64,000 nucleotides of DNA from Symbiodinium sp. CCMP2592 (Eukaryota > Sar > Dinophyceae > Suessiales > Symbiodiniaceae). Numbering within the stretch: position 1 is the first letter of the stretch; the number at the start of each line of letters is the position of its first letter. Position numbers and translations under genes: made by a program. Of the stretch, positions 12,901 through 22,100 are shown in pieces. The notes below the pieces were generated by a model, which saw nothing but the letters and a program-made list of their open reading frames with translations, was not told the DNA's origin and did not search any database. The stretch is from assembly GCA_905221615.1 (NCBI GenBank), contig CAJNDT010001324.1, positions 372,001 to 436,000 of the forward strand, in the 5' to 3' direction.

Positions 12901-14945
12901 CGGTCGCCAAGGAGGGCACGCCCTCGGCGGGGTTAAGGATCCATCCACCGATCGTCCTTACCGAGGCCCAGGACATCACTTTGGTGGTCTTGTCGCTGAG
13001 GCAATGCATAATACCGGGCCCTGTTTGCGTGCAGCTCGCGAGCTCACCACCGAGTTTGGCCACGGTCGCCAAAGAGGGCACGCCCTCGGCGGGGTTAAGG
13101 ATCCATCCACCGATCGTCCTTACCGAGGCCCAGGACATCACTTTGGTGGTCTTGTCGCTGAGGCAATGCATAATACCGGGCCCTGTTTGCGTGCAGCTCG
13201 CGAGCTCACCACCGAGTTTGGCCACGGTCGCCAAGGAGGGCACGCCCTCGGCGGGGTTAAGGATCCATCCGCCGATCGTCCTTACCGAGGCCCAGGACAT
13301 CACGTCGGTGGTCTTGTCGCTGAGGCAAGACATGATACCGGGCCCGGTTTGTGTGCAGCTCGCGAGCTCACCACCCAACTTGGCCACGGTCGCCAAGGAG
13401 GGGAAGCCTTTGCCGGGGTTGAGGATCCATCCGCCGATCGTCTTTACGGATGCCCAGGACATCATGTCCGTCGCCTTGTCACTGATGCAGCGGAAAAGTT
13501 TGAGCCCCTGCTGCATGCAGCTCCCGAGCTCAACACCCAGGTTGGCCGCGGTCGCCAAGGAGGGGAAGCCCTCGACGGGGTTGAGGATCCATCCGCCGAT
13601 CGTCTTTACCGAGGCCCAGGACATCACGTCGGTGGTCTTGTCACTGAGGCAACGCATAGCGGTTCTCCCAGTACTACTGACGCAGCTTGTGAGCTCACCA
13701 CCAATGGTGGCTGCTGTCTTTAGTGCAGAAGGCAGCGCAATGGATCTTGATCCGAAGTTGAATCCGAACAACCCCGTGCTCTGCCCCAGCAGCGAGATCT
13801 TGCATTGAAACCTTCCAAAGTCGATGTACAGCCCATGAGAAGTGAAGCTTGTGATACGAGGATGTCTTGTGTATGGGCAGGAGGCACCAAAATCTGAGAA
13901 GCCTTGGGTGAGAACTTTGACGGCTTTCTCCACGGTATTGATGGTGTTCTCGCGTACCCACTTTGCCTCCGGGCTCTAGCATCTCTCCACAGCCGTGGTT
14001 GATGGGAAGGTCTGGAGTCCTAGACTTTAACAGCCCGTAAAAGCCCCACCTTGTCCTTTGCAGCAGCATAGCCGTCGGCCATCGTTTCGGCTACACTTTT
14101 GGCAACATCCACTGGGTTCCATCTTCTTCTGCGGTGCTTCCAAGGCCAACTTGCCTCATCTATGGCCGTCACTTGCGAAACTTGGATCATTGCAGACTCA
14201 GAAACTGGAACTAAGTAACTAGATTGACTAGAGCAGGTGATAGCACAGAGCACTGTTGTTGTGGCAGGACCAGGTACGGACTCTTCCTCAGAGGACGACG
14301 CGCTCTCAGCCGCCAAGTTTACCTCCGCCTCCGGTTCCTCAACATCCGATGCATGCGCCTCGTCCACTGGGAGACCCTCGTGGAAATCACCTCAGGTGCG
14401 CCCAAGGTGTTTGGCCAAATGTGTCGAGAATTTGCAGAGCCAAAGACAGCCAAGTCTCGCGTCTGTCGTTGGCGCATCTGCTTTAGCATCACTCTCTTCG
14501 CCAGGGCCTGGGCCTCATTCAATCGAGCCTGGGCGTCCTTGTGCTCCATTTGCAGCAAGACGGCTCCGTCTTTTTGACTTTCACCCTTCAAGGTATTGAT
14601 CTCCTGTTGTTGTGCTTTGATCACCTTGGCTTGTTCTTGGATCGCTGCCTCATGCATCTCAGCTACGGTCTCGAGCTGCGCGACCTTCAAGAGTAAGAAC
14701 TCCAGGTTTTTTGCGAGCTCGCCAAAACCCGCGTTGCTCTCGCTCTCATTGTCCCCCCCAGGGTTCGGAATCCCGTTGATGTCGTGCATGTCCCTCTGCA
14801 TATTTTCGGACACCACCTCCTCAATCATCCTTTCAGCTGTTTCGTTCTTGGAGTCGGTCAGCTGGATCGGGCTCTCGGTCAACTTGAAGGTCCACGAAGT
14901 GGCGCAACAGGCGGCCAATATCAGCACGCAAGCGTGCGGCTTCAT
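9924..14945 (-). CDS. secreted protein with nine 54-residue repeats, six exons
   Basis: Proposed exons, 5' to 3': 14945-14451, 14376-14050, 13966-12132, 11430-11213, 11080-10514 and 10258-9924. All five joins keep phase and give about 1,258 residues. Introns are about 74, 83, 701, 132 and 255 bp; introns 1 and 3 have GC donors, the rest GT. Exon 1 starts MKPHACVLILAACCATSWTF, a good signal peptide. It is followed by a Gln/Glu/Lys-rich segment that should form a coiled coil, and exon 2 adds an acidic Ser/Glu stretch. Exon 3 holds nine tandem 54-residue units. Conserved landmarks in each unit are ELxSC, C[LI]SDK[AT]T, MSWxSV, GGWILNP and PSLAT, with two cysteines. Exons 4-5 read as beta-rich sequence with several cysteines; exon 6 is a helical, charged C-terminus. 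I do not recognise the repeat. Exon 3 is certain as an open frame; the joins are inferred. Other starts (14966 or 14957) are in frame. Confidence 0.65.
12140..13720 (-). repeat. 162-bp tandem repeat array (9 units)
   Basis: Nine units of 162 bp encode the 54-residue repeats of the surrounding gene. In coding order, unit 1 ends its second cysteine motif AMRC, unit 2 LFRC and unit 3 IMSC. Units 4-7 have IMHC (the motif recurs at about 12677, 12839, 13001 and 13163), unit 8 LFRC and unit 9 IMRC. Units 4-7 are almost identical in DNA. Units 2-3 resemble units 8-9, suggesting that a pair was the unit of duplication before the central four copies expanded. Confidence 0.95.
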
Positions 14946-14966
14946 TAATGGTAACATCGCCGGCAA

Positions 14967-16114
14967 ATGCCGACAGACCAGAGTATCTTCGGAGATCTAC
15001 TCCGACACGGGGATGAGGAAACTTTCTGTGCTTCGTTTGAGTGAGCTGCGGCCAGCGCCAGAAGGCAAACATACAAGTTGCCAGACAACACCATGCAACG
15101 CACATCAACCCACCTGACAATTTAGGGTTTGCGCATGGCTTAGAGCTGAGGAGATACAAGGGCTTAGGGATCGGGCATAGGCCTTGGAGGCAAAAGCGAA
15201 ACGCGACAATGCAGACGAAAAAATCAAGTCCACGAGGCTTCTGATGGTTGCGGAGCATATCTGCGGCCAGGACCTCCAGCATCAGGAAAGCAAGAGTCTT
15301 ACCACATTCCAAAATGTTGTTTTCACCTACCGGTTCAGCTCAAGCTGTTATCACAGCTTAGGTTGTATTGTTTCTGCTTTGGCGCTGGGCGTTGAGAAGT
15401 CTAAGCCCCAACCAAGCACTCCGGGAAAACCTTGGACCCGAGAACGATGGCAAGGCCTCACGGACCTTCGTCAACTGTCTCACAGTGAGATTGACTTGAG
15501 GGACGCGGGCCCTTTGACTCGCCATGGTAAGAAGGTACCCTTGCAACAAACCCGAAGCGCCCAAGCATACACCACTGCTTCAACGCCGGGCACCCGGCCA
15601 GATGCTGTGAAACCAGCTTCCTGGGATTTCTGGGCCAGAAGATGGTACTGTGCCTCGGGACATCATGCGGCTGTGACGGACTGCAGGGTACCGAATAGTC
15701 GATGATTTCACCGCCGTCGAAAAGCTCGGATAATGAAAACTCTGCACATACTTGAAGTCGTGATCTCACAGCGGCATGGGAAAGACGTCAGCCGTGAGCC
15801 CGTCGCAGGGGCAGCCACCAGCACCTGGCTTTTCCCTTCTTGGCTTCTCGTGCACTACCATGGCATCTGAGAACAAGTGCAAGAGGGTTCGGTAATTTGA
15901 TTTACTTGGTTGCGGATGCAAGAACGCAGTTTTAACAGGCTTCTCGCTAGCTGCACGCATCTTGTCCACTCCAAAACAAAAACAGCAAGTCTATACTGGG
16001 CTCCGAACCGTTTCTAGAGCTCTTTAAAAGCTTGATTTAAAACGTGCTTCCAATGCAGCTCGTCCTGCGAGATTTCAGGACAAAAGCGAGAACTGTACAG
16101 TAAAATTGTGGAAT
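14967..16114. other. spacer between the two secreted-protein genes
   Basis: This 1.15-kb stretch separates the stop of the HYR gene from the start of the 54-residue-repeat gene. One short minus-strand frame is noted separately. I see no repeats and no promoter motif I can name; dinoflagellate promoters are poorly defined. Confidence 0.5.
15767..15960 (-). CDS. short ORF, possible small protein or exon
   Basis: A 64-codon frame starts MRAASEKPVKTAFLHP at 15960. It has coding-like codon use (purine first, C or G third) and a Cys/Gly/Pro-containing C-terminus. It sits between two larger minus-strand genes. It is too short to judge, matches no family I know, and could be a chance frame or an exon. 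Confidence 0.2.
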
Positions 16115-18943
16115 TCATCGGCGATGATGCCAGTAGCGCCCGTAGTGCGACCACTTTTTCAAGCGGCGGTTTCTGTGCCACCACTTCTTCAGGCGGCGGT
16201 TTCGGTGCAACCACTTCTTGAGGCGGCGGTTTCTGGGGCTGCGCATGTTGCTTCTGTGGGACTTTTTGTGGTAGCCATGGCCAACACACTCCACCAAAAC
16301 GACGAAGCTCTCTTGCGTGGTGCTGCCTGCTGCGTCGACTGCGGTGCAGGTCACTTGTGTCTCGCCGACGGCGAACTCGGAGCCCGATGACGGACTGCAA
16401 GCAGAGGTCACACCCTGGCAGTTGTCAGTTGCTGTAGGAGAAAATGTGACTGCAGTCGGACTGCAGGACTGCACATTGATATCCTCCACGTCAAGAGCTG
16501 GGTGCTCGTTGTCATTTACCGTAACAGTGAAGCTACCGCTTGCAGTGTTGCCAGCTGCATCGGTCGCAGTGTAAGTCTCTGTGGTGGCGGACCCCACTGA
16601 GAAAACAGCGCCCGAGCCGGATCCGCTGGTCAATGCAATCGTCGCTCCCTGACAGTTGTCTGTTGCATCTACAGGATAGGTCACCACGGCCCCACACACC
16701 CCAGGGTCGCTGCTCACCGCGATGTCCGCAGGCAAAACCGGCACGGGGTCCTCGTTGTCATTCACCGTAACAGTGAAGCTCTCGCTGTCGGTGTTGCCAG
16801 AAGCATCGGTCGCGGTGAAGGTCTCCGTCGTGCTGCCCACTGGGAAAGCAGCGCCGGAGCCGAGGCCGCTGGTCAGCGCCATCGCCCCTCCCGGACAGTT
16901 GTCCGTCGGGGGATTAGGAGCAGGATAGGACACGACGGCCACACACAGTCCAGGGTCGTTGCCCACTGTGATGTCAGCTGGCAGACCTGAAATCACTGGG
17001 TTCTCGTTGTCGTTCACCGTAACAGTGAAGCTACCGCTTGCAGTGTTGCCAGCTGCATCGGTCGCAGTGTAAGTCTCTGTGGTGGCAGGCCCCACTGAGA
17101 AAACAGCGCCCGAGCCGGATCCGCTGGTCAGTGCAATCGTCGCTCCCTGACAGTTGTCTGTTGCATCTACAGGATAGGTCACCACGGCCCCACACACTCC
17201 AGGGTCGCTGCTCACCACGATGTCCGCAGGCAAAACCGGCACGGGGTCCTCGTTGTCATTCACCGTAACAGTGAAGCTCTCGCTGTCGGTGTTGCCAGAA
17301 GCATCGGTCGCGGTGAAGGTCTCCGTCGTGCTGCCCACTGGGAAAGCAGCGCCGGAGCCGAGGCCGCTGGTCAGCGCCATCGCCCCTCCCGGACAGTTGT
17401 CCGTCGGGGGATTAGGAGCAGGATAGGACACGACGGCCACACACAGTCCAGGGTCGTTGCCCACTGTGATGTCAGCTGGCAGATCTGAAATCACTGGGTT
17501 CTCGTTGTCGTTCACCGTAACAGTGAAGCTACCGCTCGCAGTGTTGCCAGCTGCATCGGTCGCAGTGTAAGTCTCTGTGGTGGCGGACCCCACTGAGAAA
17601 ACAGCACCCGAGCCGGATCCGCTGGTCAGTGCAATCGTCGCTCCCTGACAGTTGTCTGTTGCATCTACAGGATAGGTCACCACGGCCCCACACACTCCAG
17701 GGTCGCTGCTCACCACGATGTCCGCAGGCAAAACCGGCACGGGGTCCTCGTTGTCATTCACCGTAACAGTGAAGCTCTCGCTGTCGGTGTTGCCAGAAGC
17801 ATCGGTCGCGGTGAAGGTCTCCGTCGTGCTGCCCACTGGGAAAGCAGCGCCGGAGCCGAGGCCGCTGGTCAGCGCCATCGCCCCTCCCGGACAGTTGTCC
17901 GTGGGGGGATTAGGAGCAGGATAGGACACGACGGCCACACACAGTCCAGGGTCGTTGCCCACTGTGATGTCAGCTGGCAGATCTGAAATCACTGGGTTCT
18001 CGTTGTCGTTCACCGTAACAGTGAAGCTACCGCTCGCAGTGTTGCCAGCTGCATCGGTCGCAGTGTAAGTCTCTGTGGTGGCGGACCCCACTGAGAAAAC
18101 AGCACCCGAGCCGGATCCGCTGGTCAGTGCAATCGTCGCTCCCTGACAGTTGTCTGTTGCATCTACAGGATAGGTCACCACGGCCCCACACACTCCAGGG
18201 TCGCTGCTCACCACGATGTCCGCAGGCAAAACCGGCACGGGGTCCTCGTTGTCATTCACCGTAACAGTGAAGCTCTCGCTGTCGGTGTTGCCAGAAGCAT
18301 CGGTCGCGGTGAAGGTCTCCGTCGTGCTGCCCACTGGGAAAGCAGCACCGGAGCTCAGGCCGCTGGTCAGTGCAATCGTCGCTCCCGGACAGTTGTCACT
18401 AAACGTAGGTGCTGCAAAGGTCACAACAGCGTCACACTGACCAGGAGCAGTGTCCACTATGATGTTTGCAGGCACAGACCAAATCTTCGGGTTCTGTCTG
18501 TCATTCACCGTAACCGTGAAGCTGGCGGTTGCAGTGTTGCCAGAAGCATCGGTCGCTTCGAAGGTCTCCGTGGTGATGCCCACTGGGAAGTCTTGGGCGG
18601 AGCCCAAGCCGGCGGTTTGCACAACCGATGGCGCCGGGTCGCAGAAGTCCGTCGCACTGGGCCACTTGTAGGGCACCTCGCCCTCACACTTGCCCAAGTC
18701 GTTGGAAAATGTGATGTCAGAAGGCACGACCAGCACGGGCGGTGTTTGGTCAGGAGAACAAACACTGAGTGTAATATCATCTGCAATACCCGGGACATCG
18801 ATATGTTTCACGCGTGCTTGTACGAGGGCCTGATCGTCGTCGTTGGCACAGCTTGCATTTGTCAGGTGCTCCCCATTCAACACATCCGCGAGCACAGCCA
18901 AGGCTGCCAGCAGCACTTTGCCTATAAAAGTGCAGCCCTGCAT
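16115..18943 (-). CDS. secreted multi-HYR-domain protein with basic tail
   Basis: An uninterrupted frame of about 942 residues. I place the start at the ATG at 18943 because it opens a clear signal peptide (MQGCTFIGKVLLAALAVLA). The frame continues upstream to 19270, but only through a poly-glycine run made by a CCA microsatellite, so that part is likely 5' leader. After a short linker come ten hyalin-repeat (HYR) modules of about 83 residues, shown by the recurring P-A-D-I near each module start, T-D-N-C, TATDASGNT and SFTVTVNDNE. Most have a cysteine pair. HYR modules are immunoglobulin-like beta-sandwiches found in extracellular adhesion and matrix proteins. Modules 3-9 alternate two types and are nearly identical in DNA. 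The last module is divergent and is followed by three copies of a ten-residue basic unit (RNRRLKKWLH type) and a His/Arg-rich end. No membrane anchor is seen after the signal peptide, so it is probably secreted. No intron is needed. Confidence 0.88.
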   Translation of the reverse strand: MQGCTFIGKVLLAALAVLADVLNGEHLTNASCANDDDQALVQARVKHIDVPGIADDITLSVCSPDQTPPVLVVPSDITFSNDLGKCEGEVPYKWPSATDFCDPAPSVVQTAGLGSAQDFPVGITTETFEATDASGNTATASFTVTVNDRQNPKIWSVPANIIVDTAPGQCDAVVTFAAPTFSDNCPGATIALTSGLSSGAAFPVGSTTETFTATDASGNTDSESFTVTVNDNEDPVPVLPADIVVSSDPGVCGAVVTYPVDATDNCQGATIALTSGSGSGAVFSVGSATTETYTATDAAGNTASGSFTVTVNDNENPVISDLPADITVGNDPGLCVAVVSYPAPNPPTDNCPGGAMALTSGLGSGAAFPVGSTTETFTATDASGNTDSESFTVTVNDNEDPVPVLPADIVVSSDPGVCGAVVTYPVDATDNCQGATIALTSGSGSGAVFSVGSATTETYTATDAAGNTASGSFTVTVNDNENPVISDLPADITVGNDPGLCVAVVSYPAPNPPTDNCPGGAMALTSGLGSGAAFPVGSTTETFTATDASGNTDSESFTVTVNDNEDPVPVLPADIVVSSDPGVCGAVVTYPVDATDNCQGATIALTSGSGSGAVFSVGPATTETYTATDAAGNTASGSFTVTVNDNENPVISGLPADITVGNDPGLCVAVVSYPAPNPPTDNCPGGAMALTSGLGSGAAFPVGSTTETFTATDASGNTDSESFTVTVNDNEDPVPVLPADIAVSSDPGVCGAVVTYPVDATDNCQGATIALTSGSGSGAVFSVGSATTETYTATDAAGNTASGSFTVTVNDNEHPALDVEDINVQSCSPTAVTFSPTATDNCQGVTSACSPSSGSEFAVGETQVTCTAVDAAGSTTQESFVVLVECVGHGYHKKSHRSNMRSPRNRRLKKWLHRNRRLKKWWHRNRRLKKWSHYGRYWHHRR
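16150..16240 (-). repeat. 30-bp tandem repeat encoding basic tail
   Basis: Three 30-bp units (core CGGCGGTTTC on the plus strand at about 16163, 16193 and 16223) encode the Arg/Lys/Trp-rich ten-residue repeats at the C-terminus of the HYR protein. Confidence 0.9.
16500..18360 (-). repeat. 498-bp tandem repeat (paired HYR modules)
   Basis: DNA encoding two successive HYR modules repeats with a 498-bp period. For example, the same 207-bp frame recurs on the other strand at 16722, 17220, 17718 and 18216. Three near-perfect copies and a partial fourth differ by only a few bases. Copies this similar indicate recent duplication or ongoing homogenisation. Confidence 0.95.
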
Positions 18944-19107
18944 GTCGCAAGTCGGGGAGGTCCCGAGAAGCTGAGCTTTTGATCCTGCACTACATGCTAA
19001 GCTCGAGCCGTCTGCAAGCAACCGGTCTATGGTACAGAGCATAGATCCGTCCTCCGCAGGGAAACCGAGCGTGTGTTGACTGATGCTTACCAGTGCGAAC
19101 TTGTCGA

Positions 19108-19142
19108 CCACCCCACCACCACCACCACCACCACCACCACCA
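19108..19142. repeat. (CCA)n microsatellite
   Basis: About ten CCA triplets followed by an A-rich stretch, just upstream of the HYR gene. On the minus strand they would read as poly-glycine if translated, but they lie before the likely start codon. Confidence 0.9.
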
Positions 19143-19144
19143 AA

Positions 19145-22100
19145 AACAAAAACAACAAATACCCACAGACGTAAAAAATCAAATTCCAACAGAAATTCGG
19201 TCGCCAGCGTAGAGGGAAACAATGCCGAGGCAGGAGCGGTGGTGCAGTGCCTGGAACCGTGTTTCCCCATCAGTACTCGCAGGTTGCGTCAAAAATGCAA
19301 GGACTGCTGTTTGCTGCGGGTTGGGGCCTGCGTCGAACATACAGAGACTGGTGGTTACTCTGGGCGCGAGACGACACAAGGCGCTCCTTGGCACCACAGA
19401 CGCAAACTAGAAAACACAAAAATTGCCCTCCCGCGGGCTGCGTGACCGTGGCTGTGCTGAACCCGAGCGGAGCCTTCGTCGCTGATATAGGCCAGCCAAG
19501 ACCTTGCAACTTTCACAGGGGCCCAGCACTCTTTGCCCCACACGCATGCTTTGGGCAACGCATGAAACTGCGAATTGACATCAGTCACTCGAAATATTGC
19601 TCTGCAATTGGCTCATCTGCTCTTGCTGAGGTGATTCTGTGAACGGCTGCTACACCGAATTTCGCATGCTTCTGGACATCTGGGCAGTACGAGGTTCAAG
19701 GGTCAGCCTCCATGGTCACACCCCTTCTGAGGAATGTCTGCTCCCTGCTGGGCAGGACTCGCACTACCTGTGCTCGTGCTGCGTCTGTTAGCGACGCGCA
19801 GCGCCAACGACAAGGGTGTGCAACATTGAGATGCGGCAGGTTCGCAGGGCATGCATGCTTGTTCGACCTGGGCATGCTAGAACAAGAAGCACCCCCACGC
19901 CAGATCCTATGCTTTGCGGTGACAAAGATACCGAGGATTCAACTATGCAGTGCTTTTAGTTCGGGCTGCCACCAGCACACAGCTACCATGTTAAAAGCCG
20001 ATTGTTCCGGTCAACACATTCTCACCCAGGCTCCGCACGAGTCGAGGAGCGCTTCCTGGAGGCAACACGGAGAGAAGACTAGTGACTAGTGGATGAATCG
20101 AACACCCAACGTCATGTCAAGGCAATCAATCTCATATCTGCCATGCCTGCATCATGCTTTGGATCAACAACATCACCATCACGGGGAACACTTGTGCAAA
20201 AGCCCCTTCAGCACTGGCTTGGAAGCAGGCCACGTTTTTCCTTCGGACCCAATTCAGGTCCTGCTAAGGTCTGGCCTCCCGCGAAGCCGAGAGGACAGGC
20301 CGGAAAGAGCCCCTTGAGTCTAAAGGCAACAAATTCCGCAAAGTCACACAGAACATCACAGAACAGAGACCTTCCGCGATCACTCAAGGAGGTGGCCTCG
20401 CTTTAGCGTTGGCGGCTGATGGGCAGCGAGACGTCGCCCTCCAGCCTTGAGACTGTAAAACAAGGAAGCTAGGACGTCCAACGACAAGAGCTTCGTGGCC
20501 CCTGGCGGGTGAGCTTCTGGCAGTTGACGAGCTCGAAGGTCCTGGCGTGGCATCATAGACCTCGAAAAGCTGGTTGAAGTGTTCATCGAAATGCCTGTTA
20601 GGCAAACCTAGCGAAATGTCCCCAATTAGATTGTACTCGATCTACAATACCATGACTCTGTGCAAGCCATGACGAAGGTGACAGCCCCCGTTGCACTTGC
20701 AAACCGGGGCACTGAGTCCCAGTGCCCAGAAGATCGGGGCCAGAAGGTTCACGCTCTCGCAAGCATGACCACCTTCTGGGTTTAGGGAACATGAGCTTAA
20801 CAAGCACATGAAGCCAGGTGTTGGTGTGGACTGTGTGTTTGCGCACTGAGGCAACTAAGACTGTTTTCGATCTCCGACCTAACAGTTGGATCTATCGCCA
20901 AGATTTACCGGCTTGGGTTATCTTGGACTCAATAACCAACACGACCCTTCTTCCTGGACAAGCCCTTCAAAATAATGAAGGATGGAACCTCCAACCTACC
21001 GCCGAAATTACCTCTAGGTTCCGATCATAATCGTGACAGGGCGCACATAGCACCAACACCCACCTAGAAACAAGGCAGCTCAAATGTACAGACCACCACA
21101 ATCTTGCCCAGGACCCATGCATCGCCCAGCGATAGGGTGGCCTAGACCAGACTCTAAGACATTACATTGAAATTGAATCAATACGCCCGGCCCGTTCCAT
21201 CACCTGGCCAAACTTCTTGCGCAACTCCTTCAACGACCTGAAACAGAGAGCAGACCTACGAGCGCTGGAGCAAGGACAGTCACAAACACCAACGCATCAG
21301 GGATAAAACATCAGGCCCAAACTCACCCTTGTCGGTTGTTTGCCGACCAAGCTCGTTTACATCCATGGCTTCTTTTGTCTTAAACACCAGAAGCTGAAGG
21401 AGCTGAGGCGAAATTCGTGCGATTCTTGAACCCTGTCGCATGCTGGCTATGCTTTCAGAGCTGCACTCAGGTTGGCAACAGTGTGCATGCAGATTATGCA
21501 AGGCAACCGGCAACCATGTCGTCCAAAACAGCTATAACAACATGCATACACACCAAAATCCATCCGCGTTGTTATTGCACATAACAGACATCAGTGCTTC
21601 CACTCAAATGGAAAGGGCTAGCTTATGTGCAACGGCAAAGCTTTGCTGTACAGGACTTGTGTCATTTCACCACAAAATGATGAGAGCTATGCCGCACATG
21701 CCCTCAAATCCTGTACTAGGCCCATGCATCCCAAACCTGCCGCAAGATCACAGACACCCTTTTCTCGGCTTTGCTCGGCCCATCATGAAGAGCAATGCTT
21801 CAAACTGCCACAACAAGCAGTCGGGATGGCCAGCAGGCGCCGTCGCATCAAAATGCAGATGCACTCCAAGCCCTACACCCCTGCGCAAGACGCACGCTTC
21901 GGACCTTCAGGCAGCCGATGCCTCAACCGTAAAGGTGCACCTAGACCTGAAGGCATCATGCTATTCTCAATTGCGACACCTCTTGGCCCGTGGTCAGGAA
22001 CATTCGCTGAAGTCAGACAGGCATCGACATCAAACGTGCACCGACGCGATGGAAGCGTCGCCTTGGCAAAACCACACAGGCCCGACGTGCAGGTGGCAAC

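Noticed and set aside
12153..13808. 551- and 448-codon plus-strand ORFs
   Set aside because: They are antisense shadows of the 162-bp repeat array. The minus-strand frame has the signal-peptide exon, coherent cysteine pattern and flanking exons.
14363..14376. 14-bp GT...AG segments that restore frame here (14377-14390) and near 42139-42152, as if micro-introns
   Set aside because: Fourteen bases is too short for any spliceosomal intron I know. For the first case a 74-bp GC-AG intron ending at the same acceptor explains the frame; the second is left unresolved and could be a one-base sequence error.
18944..19270. N-terminal extension of the HYR ORF to 19270
   Set aside because: It includes a poly-glycine run from the CCA microsatellite, and a typical signal peptide begins at the later in-frame ATG at 18943.
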